In this document: in pieces, positions 22,862 to 29,737 of the stretch
How positions within the stretch are numbered: the first letter of the stretch is position 1
How the letters are laid out: each line of letters begins with the position of its first letter
Assembly: GCA_031551635.1 (NCBI GenBank)
Contig: JAVBNH010000026.1
Coordinates: 1-37,577 of the forward strand
From: JAVBNH01 sp031551635
GTDB lineage: Bacteria; Bacillota; Clostridia; Oscillospirales; Acutalibacteraceae
DNA length: 37,577 bases
Direction: 5' to 3'
Made by a program: the position numbers and the translations under genes
Notes under the pieces: model-generated
The model's database searches: none
What the model was told of the DNA's origin: nothing
The model's input: the letters and a program-made list of their open reading frames with translations, nothing else

Positions 22862-23410
22862 TTATTTTGTGAACTCGTTCTTTTTGCGAGTGCAGATGAA
22901 TGCTGCTGCCGCAATTGCAAGCACCCCGATGGCTACTGTCGCGCCGGTGTCGCCTGTTTTAGGAATATCAGTCGGAGCCTTTGTTGTAGCGGGAGCTGTT
23001 GTTGTTGCGCCTGAGGCTGTTGTTGCGGCGGTTGTTGCGGCCGTGGTTGTCTGTGCAGTAGTTGGGTCTTCAGTGCCGGGAATTAATCCGCCGAGAAGGT
23101 CATTGAGTATTGCCATGATGTCGAAATCACCCAAAAGACCGCCAAGAAGGCTGTTTAAATCAAGCTGGTCAAGAATGTTGTTTAAGCTGAAATCCTCAAA
23201 GAAACCGAAAATCTCACCGAATCCAAGGTCGTCAAGGAGCCCGGAAAAATCTAAACCTTCAACCAAATCGGTAATTGCCTGAGGGTCAAAGTCCGCATAT
23301 ATCGGAGTCCACTGACCGGAGTTAGTGCCTCTGCCCGCTTCGGCTGAAACAGGGACAAATAAGCAAAGCGCTAAAGTTAATGAAACAATTATTGCAAGTA
23401 TCTTTTTCAT
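22862..23410 (-). CDS. Secreted acidic amphipathic protein with LPXTG-like anchor
   Basis: 182 residues. Residues 1-25 are a signal peptide (MKKILAIIVSLTLALCLFVP). Residues of about 44-110 are almost entirely Leu, Phe, Gly, Asp and Glu in an amphipathic pattern, with repeated LLDDLGF, LLGGLLGDFD and LLGGLIP. A Thr/Ala-rich linker of about 45 residues follows (many TTA units), then IPKTGD, a hydrophobic segment and a basic tail (CTRKKNEFTK). This is the order of a sortase-anchored protein, with Ile replacing the Leu of LPXTG. It has very few basic residues in the mature domain. The function is unknown. A surface coat or a membrane-active part released from the wall is possible. Confidence 0.85.
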   Translation of the reverse strand: MKKILAIIVSLTLALCLFVPVSAEAGRGTNSGQWTPIYADFDPQAITDLVEGLDFSGLLDDLGFGEIFGFFEDFSLNNILDQLDLNSLLGGLLGDFDIMAILNDLLGGLIPGTEDPTTAQTTTAATTAATTASGATTTAPATTKAPTDIPKTGDTGATVAIGVLAIAAAAFICTRKKNEFTK

Positions 23411-23464
23411 AATGACTTAGTCCTTTCAAAAGTAGTCGGCGAAATTTTTGCTTGATACATAAAT

Positions 23465-23493
23465 AATATACTACTATTTTTTAAACTTGTCAA
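23465..23493 (-). promoter_or_regulatory. Promoter of the anchored protein gene
   Basis: On the minus strand a perfect TTGACA (23488-23493) and TATATT (23465-23470) are separated by 17 nt, about 55 nt upstream of the ATG. Confidence 0.75.
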
Positions 23494-23661
23494 TCACATA
23501 ATTATAAATTATTCATAAATATAGAAATAATATTAAACCCGACAAAAAAGTAAGTTAAAATTTGTGCAATTCTACAAAAAATGTCTGTTTTTGTTTTTTT
23601 TCTTTTTTACAGTCAATAATGCAGATGTAACATTCATTAAAAGGCTGGTGAATAAATAAAA

Positions 23662-23838
23662 ATGGATAAAAACAAAAAGAAAAAACAGTTTGTTCCCGTT
23701 TCCGGCTCGGATGGCGCGGTAAATAAGATTTCAAATGACGAACGTGAATGGGATATAATTGACTCAGACGTTCTAGGAAGTTATACAGGTATGGCGTATA
23801 ACGGCGAAACACCTGTGCAGGACGCCGATGATTTATGA
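23662..23838 (+). CDS. Small conserved-looking protein (58 aa)
   Basis: 58 residues. A lysine-rich start (MDKNKKKKQFVPV) is followed by an acidic segment (NDEREWDIIDSDVLGSYTGM) and the end NGETPVQDADDL. The codon pattern is coherent and the acidic YTG...PVQDADDL ending looks like short proteins I recall from other clostridia (not verified). No signal peptide or membrane segment. A weak GGTG lies 13 nt before the ATG. The stop codon overlaps the first unit of a heptanucleotide array. Confidence 0.6.
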   Translation: MDKNKKKKQFVPVSGSDGAVNKISNDEREWDIIDSDVLGSYTGMAYNGETPVQDADDL

Positions 23839-23899
23839 TGCTAGATGCTAGATACTGGATGCTGGATGCTGGATTCTAGATGCTAGATGCTGGATGCTA
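23837..23899 (+). repeat. Heptanucleotide array, nine units (GATGCTA/G)
   Basis: Nine consecutive 7-bp units from 23837 to 23899, each a variant of GATGCTA or GATGCTG. The array begins inside the stop codon of the 58-residue protein and ends 5 nt before the stop of the convergent membrane-protein gene. Confidence 0.95.
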
Positions 23900-23903
23900 G
23901 TGT

Positions 23904-24497
23904 TTAAACTCCGCTCATAACTGAGCCCATCATGGTTGAGAGCTCGTTTGCGAAATTGTAGCAAAGAGGCAATATTAAATTGCAGATAAATGCCAGAAGG
24001 AAAGCCGCAATCACCGAGGTTATAAGTGTGATTCCGGTTTTTTCCATTTTGGAGCCGAAGCTCATGATTTTGCTTTCAAAACGTACAAAACCTTTGCCGG
24101 AAGAGGCGGCAAATTCGCTGAAGGAAAGACTGTCTGCTACTGAAGGGAAAAGATTTGTCCAAAAACTTATACCAGCAAGGAAAAGCAGAGCCGAAACTAA
24201 AAAAGCGAAGTTTGCGCCCGGCGCGAACTGCATATAAAAAATGCTGTATGCCGAGGGTATCAGACAGACGAGTCCGCAGAAGAAATTTGAATAAAAAGGC
24301 TTCATGCACAAGGTTTTTGCATCCTTTAAGGATTTAGCGGGCTCATGAAAAATATGTCCGCAGAAATCGCCTTTTTTAAAGGCTTTTATGTCTTCAATCA
24401 GAATGCCTTTTTTTCGGCATATCTGCTGCTCTTTTGTAACACGGTGGGCGACGCCGAGCCAGGTTAAACACTTAACAATCAGATTTATAATGTCCAT
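23904..24497 (-). CDS. Hypothetical membrane protein
   Basis: 197 residues. Three main hydrophobic segments lie at about 70-90 (FFCGLVCLIPSAYSIFYM), 92-112 (NFAFLVSALLFLAGISFW) and 152-180 (TGITLITSVIAAFLLAFICN). The N terminus has several Cys and His without a recognised motif. It starts 35 nt after the zinc-ribbon/TPR gene and probably belongs to one operon with it. No enzymatic motif is visible. Function unknown. Confidence 0.75.
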   Translation of the reverse strand: MDIINLIVKCLTWLGVAHRVTKEQQICRKKGILIEDIKAFKKGDFCGHIFHEPAKSLKDAKTLCMKPFYSNFFCGLVCLIPSAYSIFYMQFAPGANFAFLVSALLFLAGISFWTNLFPSVADSLSFSEFAASSGKGFVRFESKIMSFGSKMEKTGITLITSVIAAFLLAFICNLILPLCYNFANELSTMMGSVMSGV

Positions 24498-24532
24498 AAA
24501 AATATCCTTTTTCCTTTCTCTTTATCAATGCT

Positions 24533-25939
24533 TTAATAAACATCCTTATTGCCTTCAAGGAATATTTGCTCGAGTGTTATTGTGCCGTCCTTAAAAGCTT
24601 TTAAGGTCTCGCCGAAATCCGCTTCGTACTGTACATAAATGCCGGCAATTTCATCATATAAAGCTGTGTCATTTGTTTTCAGAGCGCTCAGGGCAAGGGT
24701 ATCAAGGACTGTCGGGGACAGATTGCTCATATAATCAGTCAGCATGACCTCTTTTGCGAGCTCATAATCACCTTTTAGCAAAAGGGTAATAGATTTTTGT
24801 CTGTTAAATTCAAAGGTCGGGGTTTCAGAGGTTTTCATGCCCTCCTCACAGGCGGACAAGGACTTGTCATAATCCTTCTGAAGACGGTATGAGACTGCTT
24901 CGACAACATAAGGAGCAGGGTCATTCGCGTTATATTTTTTCATTTCCTCGCACATAGAAAGTGATTTTTGATAGTCACCTGCGGAGGAGTAGGAATTTGC
25001 AAGTGTGTAAGCGTAGAGCCACGGGTCGTCCGGAAGCTCCTTTTTTACGTCTTCCAGAATGGAAATTATTGTCGCGTCACCTTTTTTCGAGAGATAAGCG
25101 AGGTAGTATCTGACATAATGAATTGCGCCTTTGAGCATATCGGAATTTTCCTTGCCGTCATATTCCGGAAGCTTCGCATCCAGTGTGGACATAAGCTCAT
25201 CGTAGGGAATACTCTCAGACGGGGCTTCCTGATATTGGCTTATCGGCTGGAAATTTTCCTGAATAGTCTCAAGGAAAAGAGCCGCGCGGTCGTTCATTTT
25301 CTGAACCTTCGAATACATCGGAAGCTTCAGTGCATATGCCGGGAAGGCTTCAAAATACGTTGCTATATAATCCGTATTACCCATTTTGTAAAGCAGCTCG
25401 ACAACCTTCGCTGAGGCTTTCAATGAAACAGAGTTCGCGTCACTCAATGAGGAGGCGAGCGGCTCGTAAATCATTGCTGCCTCAAGCAGCTTATTTTGCT
25501 TTTCAAGCTTCATTGCCTGAGCCATTTTTGTGGAATCGATAAATAATACCACAAAAGCGGTTAAAGCGAGAAAAATACTGATGACTGTAAAGAAAACCGA
25601 AACAAAGCTTTTTATCGGGTAGGGGTATTTTAATAAAGTTTTCCGGCAGTCCTCGCAAAATTCGTTATCCTCGGAAACAGTCAGGTCACGCGCACTTTTT
25701 TTGCAGCGGACACAAAGCATATCCTCGGGAATTTCCGCGTCGTCGTAAATGTATTCGTGGTCACCCTCGGCACAATGCTCGCATTCACAGGCTTCATCTT
25801 CTTCGCTGTCGCCAGAATCTTCCCCCTTGTTCATTGCTTTCTCGTATTCTTCGGAGAATTTTGCCGTTAAATCTTCCAGCTCCGCGTTTAAATCGGCGTC
25901 ACCGTCGCCAAGAGGAGTGGTTTTATTTTCGTCGCTCAT
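24533..25939 (-). CDS. Zinc-ribbon, single-TM, TPR-repeat protein
   Basis: 468 residues. The first 100 are acidic and include two CxxC pairs, C76-C79 and C95-C98, forming a zinc ribbon, with an extra CECEHC at 51-56. One membrane helix lies at about 111-135 (FFTVISIFLALTAFVVLFID). The rest is helical with TPR-like repeats (LEAAMIYEPLASSL, YQKSLSMCEEMKKYNANDP, YDKSLSACEEGMKTSETP). With the ribbon inside and the TPR region outside, it resembles clostridial membrane-bound TPR proteins of unknown role, possibly for envelope assembly. AAAGGAAAAAG lies before the ATG. A membrane protein gene follows. Confidence 0.82.
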   Translation of the reverse strand: MSDENKTTPLGDGDADLNAELEDLTAKFSEEYEKAMNKGEDSGDSEEDEACECEHCAEGDHEYIYDDAEIPEDMLCVRCKKSARDLTVSEDNEFCEDCRKTLLKYPYPIKSFVSVFFTVISIFLALTAFVVLFIDSTKMAQAMKLEKQNKLLEAAMIYEPLASSLSDANSVSLKASAKVVELLYKMGNTDYIATYFEAFPAYALKLPMYSKVQKMNDRAALFLETIQENFQPISQYQEAPSESIPYDELMSTLDAKLPEYDGKENSDMLKGAIHYVRYYLAYLSKKGDATIISILEDVKKELPDDPWLYAYTLANSYSSAGDYQKSLSMCEEMKKYNANDPAPYVVEAVSYRLQKDYDKSLSACEEGMKTSETPTFEFNRQKSITLLLKGDYELAKEVMLTDYMSNLSPTVLDTLALSALKTNDTALYDEIAGIYVQYEADFGETLKAFKDGTITLEQIFLEGNKDVY

Positions 25940-25990
25940 TATCTTTTTCCTTTCTCTGCTTTATTCATGGCAATTTTATGCAATAAATTT

Positions 25991-26019
25991 ATAATATCAT
26001 ACTTATGTGTGGATTACAA
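25991..26019 (-). promoter_or_regulatory. Promoter of the zinc-ribbon/TPR gene
   Basis: On the minus strand TTGTAA (26014-26019) and TATTAT (25991-25996) are spaced by 17 nt, about 50 nt before the ATG. Confidence 0.6.
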
Positions 26020-26198
26020 GTAAAATTTATGTGAAGTAGGTGAAAAGAGGAAGTAATGAATGGATAACATATTATAGTTTTTTGTAAGATATTCACACAT
26101 AATATGCTTAATGTATTATATTAAACAATGTGTTTGTTTGAATTAACTAATTTATACATAATTTTCACGAAATAGTTAAGAAAAAGTTAATTTTACTC

Positions 26199-26227
26199 TC
26201 GACATTTTGGAATCTTTGTGATAGAAT
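26199..26227 (+). promoter_or_regulatory. Promoter of the M28 peptidase gene
   Basis: TCGACA (26199-26204) and TAGAAT (26222-26227) with a 17-nt spacer, about 30 nt before the GTG start. Confidence 0.65.
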
Positions 26228-26258
26228 CATTTAGAAAAAAAAATAGGAGTGAAAATAA

Positions 26259-27506
26259 GTGAAAGCTTCCGAACAAATCACAGGATTTAACTCGAAACTC
26301 AGGGAGTATACAAATTATGCACTTAGAAGTATAAAAAAAGTGTGCAAGGATATCGGACCTCGTCCAGGTGGCTATGAATCAGAGAAAAAAGCGCAGGAAT
26401 TTGTTGCCGAAGACCTTAAAAAATATGCGGACAGCGTAGACATTGAACCTTTTGATGTTCATCCAAAGGCCTTCATGGGTTGGTTTGTCATCTGCGGTAT
26501 CCTGGGAATTATCGGCATAACCGCTTTAAATTTCGGTTTTGCGGTAATTACGCTCTGCTGCTTCACAATCGCGGCGATTTTAATTTTAGGGGAATTTCTT
26601 TTCTATAAAAAAGTAATAGATTTTCTTTTTCCGAAGAAGACTTCTCATAATGTTTATGCAACCAGAAAGGCTTCAGGAGAAACGAAGAGACATATAATTC
26701 TCAGCGGTCATATAGATTCGGCATATGAGTGGCGTTATACCTTTTTCGGCGGCAAGGCCCTCCTGTTCAGCGGCTTGATTTCAGCAATTGTCGGAATGCT
26801 CTTTATTATTGTAATTACGGTTATCGGGATTTCACAGGGGCTGCTTTTTGAAGCACCGGACGGCTTGCTGCTTGTTCTTTACAGAGTTTCGATTATTTTT
26901 ATCATTCCCTTTTTCGGATTGATTGTATTTGTAAATTTTAAAAGACCGGTTGAGGGCGCGAACGATAACCTCACGGGTGTTTTTGTCAGCGCAGCAGTGC
27001 TGAAATTTCTCTCTGATAATAATGTTAGATTTGAAAATACTGATGTTTCCGTCCTCAGCACAGGCTGCGAGGAGGAAGGGCTCAGAGGCGCCGACGCGTT
27101 CGGGCGCAAGCATAAAGCCGAATTTACAGGTGACGTCGAAACTGTGGTTCTAGTCAGCGACACTCTCAAGGATTATGACTGCATGGCAATTTACACAAAG
27201 GATATGTCCGGCACAGTGAGAAACAGCATGCAGGCAAGTGCGTTATTTAAAAAAGCCGGTGAAACAGCAGGGGTTGAGCTTGAATATTCCCTTCTTTATG
27301 CAGGCTCGAGCGACGCGGCGGCTTTCTCGAAGCTTGGTATTACCTCCTCAACATTCGCCTCCATGGATCCCGGTCCCCCGCGATATTATCACACAAGGCT
27401 TGACACCGCGGAAATCATGGAGCCGAAAACGATTGAAAAGAGCATTGAAATTTTGCTTGAAGCGGTTTATCTGTTTGACGAGCAGGGCTTAAAGGATAAA
27501 TATTAA
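26259..27506 (+). CDS. M28-family metallopeptidase with internal membrane segments
   Basis: 415 residues from a GTG preceded by AGGAGTG. The two-zinc ligand set of M28 enzymes can be traced: H151 (SGHIDSA), D236 (GANDNLTG), E271/E272 (STGCEEEGLRGADAF, catalytic and ligand), D301 (VSDTLKD) and H378 (YYHTRLDTAE). Unusually, two hydrophobic hairpins interrupt the fold: about 74-115 before the first ligand and about 168-225 between H151 and D236. The catalytic site would therefore be tied to the membrane. It is probably an aminopeptidase-like enzyme. The substrate and the side of the membrane on which it works are unknown. No neighbouring gene is obviously in the same operon. Confidence 0.85.
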   Translation: MKASEQITGFNSKLREYTNYALRSIKKVCKDIGPRPGGYESEKKAQEFVAEDLKKYADSVDIEPFDVHPKAFMGWFVICGILGIIGITALNFGFAVITLCCFTIAAILILGEFLFYKKVIDFLFPKKTSHNVYATRKASGETKRHIILSGHIDSAYEWRYTFFGGKALLFSGLISAIVGMLFIIVITVIGISQGLLFEAPDGLLLVLYRVSIIFIIPFFGLIVFVNFKRPVEGANDNLTGVFVSAAVLKFLSDNNVRFENTDVSVLSTGCEEEGLRGADAFGRKHKAEFTGDVETVVLVSDTLKDYDCMAIYTKDMSGTVRNSMQASALFKKAGETAGVELEYSLLYAGSSDAAAFSKLGITSSTFASMDPGPPRYYHTRLDTAEIMEPKTIEKSIEILLEAVYLFDEQGLKDKY

Positions 27507-27536
27507 GGTTAGTTTAGAGATTGTTGTTAATTTTGC

Positions 27537-27565
27537 TTGCAAAAGCTGAAATAAAATGATACAAT
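27537..27565 (+). promoter_or_regulatory. Promoter of the lipoprotein gene
   Basis: TTGCAA (27537-27542) and TACAAT (27560-27565), 17 nt apart, about 65 nt before the ATG. Confidence 0.65.
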
Positions 27566-27628
27566 ATAACAAGTTTAGGAAAAAATGTTTCTAAATGTAA
27601 TTTTTTACTTATTGGAAAGGGGATTTTC

Positions 27629-28489
27629 ATGAAAAGACGCATCAGGAGGTTTTTGGCAGTAGTTCTCGCTATCATGGTTCTGTTCGGTATATCCGGCTGT
27701 GACCTGATTGACAATCTGACTAAGGAGCCTGAGACAACCACAACCGCTCCCAACAAAACAGAATTATCAAACGACAGCGCTACTCTTGTCAATTATTACA
27801 ATGCCATTCTTGATTATGCCGAGAGCATCAAGCCCGGAATCAGCATTTCAAGAGCACTTGATGTTAAAGACATTAAGTTCATGAAAGAGGGGCAGGAAGA
27901 CTCAGGCAAGGAATACGATGTTTTAAACACCGCTATGACTCAGGCTGTCAAAAAAATACTCTCAGAGAAAAAAGATTTTGAGTTTGACCCGAGTTCAGCC
28001 GTTTATAACGGTGAATTTGAAAAAATTTATTATGATGTTTCTATTGATGATATCAGCAGCATTCCGGAGGCGAAAATAGAGACCGAGGGCGATAAATATA
28101 AGGTAACTCTTAATATCGCAGACCTGGCTACATACCCTGCGCCTGCCGGCAGCACTATTGCGAAGCTCTTCAAGATGCTAGATATTGAAAAGATACTTGC
28201 GGAATTTGATAAAACGAAAACATATCTTTTGGTCGGAGAAAAGGATGACATAAAAATAGCTTACAAAGAGTGCACAATCTATTTTGAGGCTAACAGAGTT
28301 GAGGACAAGGTTATGAATATAACTCTGACGAAAAACGCCTTTGTTACCGCTCCCATGACCGGTGTTGGCAGCCTTGAGAAATACGGCAATGTTCTGATGA
28401 ATTTCAAGCTTGTCGACACAACCAAGTATACCTTTGACTGGGTTGACCCGAACGCAACCACAGCAACATCTACTGAGGCTAAAAAATAG
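27629..28489 (+). CDS. Lipoprotein related to the C-terminal domain of the dockerin protein
   Basis: 286 residues. The N terminus is a lipoprotein signal (MKRRIRRFLAVVLAIMVLFG followed by ISGCD, lipobox cysteine C24). A short Thr-rich linker (ETTTTAPNKTE) separates it from a globular domain. Segments around NYYNAILDYAESIKPG, DDISSIPEAKIETEGDKYKV and DDIKIAYKECTIYFEANRVE match the order and spacing of segments in the C-terminal domain of the protein at 7905-9074. AAAGG precedes the ATG, and a strong terminator follows. Probably membrane-anchored on the outer surface. Function unknown. Confidence 0.82.
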   Translation: MKRRIRRFLAVVLAIMVLFGISGCDLIDNLTKEPETTTTAPNKTELSNDSATLVNYYNAILDYAESIKPGISISRALDVKDIKFMKEGQEDSGKEYDVLNTAMTQAVKKILSEKKDFEFDPSSAVYNGEFEKIYYDVSIDDISSIPEAKIETEGDKYKVTLNIADLATYPAPAGSTIAKLFKMLDIEKILAEFDKTKTYLLVGEKDDIKIAYKECTIYFEANRVEDKVMNITLTKNAFVTAPMTGVGSLEKYGNVLMNFKLVDTTKYTFDWVDPNATTATSTEAKK

Positions 28490-28519
28490 TAAACGGCGTC
28501 CGTTTTTGTGAAAAATAAA

Positions 28520-28555
28520 CACCTTAAACCGGCAAGATCGGTTTAAGGTGTTTTT
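28520..28555 (+). terminator. Intrinsic terminator of the lipoprotein gene
   Basis: A 12-bp perfect stem CACCTTAAACCG (28520-28531) pairs with 28539-28550 around a 7-nt loop and is followed by five T. Confidence 0.92.
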
Positions 28556-28585
28556 ACGGTTTTTGTATTGATAAGTCCGGGATTA

Positions 28586-28661
28586 TTAGTACCTTAGTGG
28601 GCTAAAAGCTCAAAGAAAACAAGACTTGGGTTGTGGGCTTGGCTTGCCAAGCCCACGTTAG
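28586..28661 (+). repeat. 77-bp dispersed hairpin repeat, copy 1
   Basis: It begins TTAGTACCTTAG and ends CCCACGTTAG. It contains a small hairpin (GGGCT..AGCTC) and a large one (GTGGGCTTGGC, TT, GCCAAGCCCAC). Its last bases supply the TAA stop of the minus-strand isomerase gene. Confidence 0.93.
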
Positions 28662-29521
28662 AGAATTTCAAGTATAGCTTCAAGCGTGTTAAAGCCACAG
28701 CGGATACCCTTCTCTGGCTCCTCCATACCCTCAAACTCAAGGCTGACAAAGCCGTCATAGCCGTGAGAGCCGAGTATCGAAAGGCACTGAAGGACAGGTA
28801 CATCGCCGTGGCCAACAATAGCACCTCTGAGAAGATTCATTCCCCTAGAGCGGAAAAATCCGTCAGGCGGGACAAAGCCATTGCCGTTTTTAACGTGAAA
28901 ATCTTTCGCGTGAACATGGAAGGCGTATGGTGCCACACGTCCTGTCGCGATAACCGGATTCTCATCGACACAAAGGAAATTTCCGATATCGACAAGCAGC
29001 CCGAAATTTTTATGAGCCACGCCGTTAACGAGCTTTTCCATTCTGTCGCTGTCCTGACAAAAATACCCGTGATTCTCAACCATTGTGCGGATGCCCTTTG
29101 TTTCGGCATATTCTGTGACAGCGCGGCAGCCTTTTATAAGCGCCGGAAGTGCGTCATCGAAGCCGCGCCAACCGCGATCCTCTTTGAAGCCTCTTGTCGC
29201 GTCGTGTCTCATGCCGCTCGCGCCAAGGATTTCGGCAATGTCGACCTGATTGCAAAGTCTTTCAATTTCAGCGTCACTGTCGCCCTCAGAGCCGTTAATG
29301 AGGTCTGCGCCAATTGTGTAGTTGACGCAAACCATATTGAGATTTTCGCATTCCTCGCGTATAGCTTTTGCATGGTCAGACGGTGAAACGCCTTCAGGGG
29401 GCTTGATGTCAGCATATTCAATTCCCGTGAAGCCGATTTCCTTTGCGAGGGAAATGATGCCAAGATCGCCCAGGGAATTTCGCAGTGCACCGAAGCTATA
29501 GGAGCTTACTGATAATTTCAT
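28658..29521 (-). CDS. Sugar phosphate isomerase/epimerase (TIM-barrel, AP endonuclease 2 family)
   Basis: 287 residues from the ATG at 29521 (MKLSVSSYSFG), with GGAAAGG about 13 nt upstream. A TTG at 29542 overlaps that ribosome binding site. The family pattern is seen: GFTGIEYADI early, the central RTMVENHGYF, and DIGNFLCVDENP, then HVHAKDFH with metal-binding His and Asp, GHGDVPV and FVSLEFEGMEEP near the C terminus. Glu, Asp, His and Glu at these places form the usual metal site of xylose-isomerase-like enzymes. The substrate is not predictable. The stop codon lies in repeat copy 1, so the original 3' end may have been altered by insertion. Confidence 0.9.
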   Translation of the reverse strand: MKLSVSSYSFGALRNSLGDLGIISLAKEIGFTGIEYADIKPPEGVSPSDHAKAIREECENLNMVCVNYTIGADLINGSEGDSDAEIERLCNQVDIAEILGASGMRHDATRGFKEDRGWRGFDDALPALIKGCRAVTEYAETKGIRTMVENHGYFCQDSDRMEKLVNGVAHKNFGLLVDIGNFLCVDENPVIATGRVAPYAFHVHAKDFHVKNGNGFVPPDGFFRSRGMNLLRGAIVGHGDVPVLQCLSILGSHGYDGFVSLEFEGMEEPEKGIRCGFNTLEAILEIL

Positions 29522-29556
29522 TAATAAATCATACCTTTCCAAAACTTAATATACAT

Positions 29557-29585
29557 ATTACACCAGAAAAAGAGCCGGATGTCAA
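29557..29585 (-). promoter_or_regulatory. Promoter of the isomerase gene
   Basis: On the minus strand a perfect TTGACA (29580-29585) and TGTAAT (29557-29562), 17 nt apart. Confidence 0.65.
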
Positions 29586-29622
29586 TAAATAAAAGCGAAA
29601 AAAGCGAATAGGCTGAAAATTA

Positions 29623-29651
29623 TTGACATGAAGAGTTTTAAGATATATAAT
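29623..29651 (+). promoter_or_regulatory. Consensus promoter of glnN
   Basis: A perfect TTGACA (29623-29628) and a perfect TATAAT (29646-29651) with a 17-nt spacer. This is the best match to the sigma-A consensus in the window and implies strong expression. Confidence 0.88.
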
Positions 29652-29737
29652 TTATTAACTGACTTACTTTAGGTTTTTTGTTTTTTGTTAATGAAAAATG
29701 AAAAATGAAGAATGAAGAATTTTATGGGGGGGATAAT

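Larger units (their letters stand above)
25940..26258. other. Intergenic region with divergent promoters
   Basis: This AT-rich gap separates divergently transcribed genes and contains one promoter for each, listed separately. I see no further ORF or hairpin of note. Confidence 0.6.

Noticed and set aside
28631..29386. 251-codon plus-strand ORF opposite the sugar isomerase
   Set aside because: It is antisense to a gene with clear TIM-barrel motifs, has no ribosome binding site, and starts within the hairpin repeat.
29705..29737. Upstream start for glutamine synthetase
   Set aside because: The ATG at 29705 lies in an A-rich leader before the GGGGGG ribosome binding site. The start at 29738 matches the expected N terminus.
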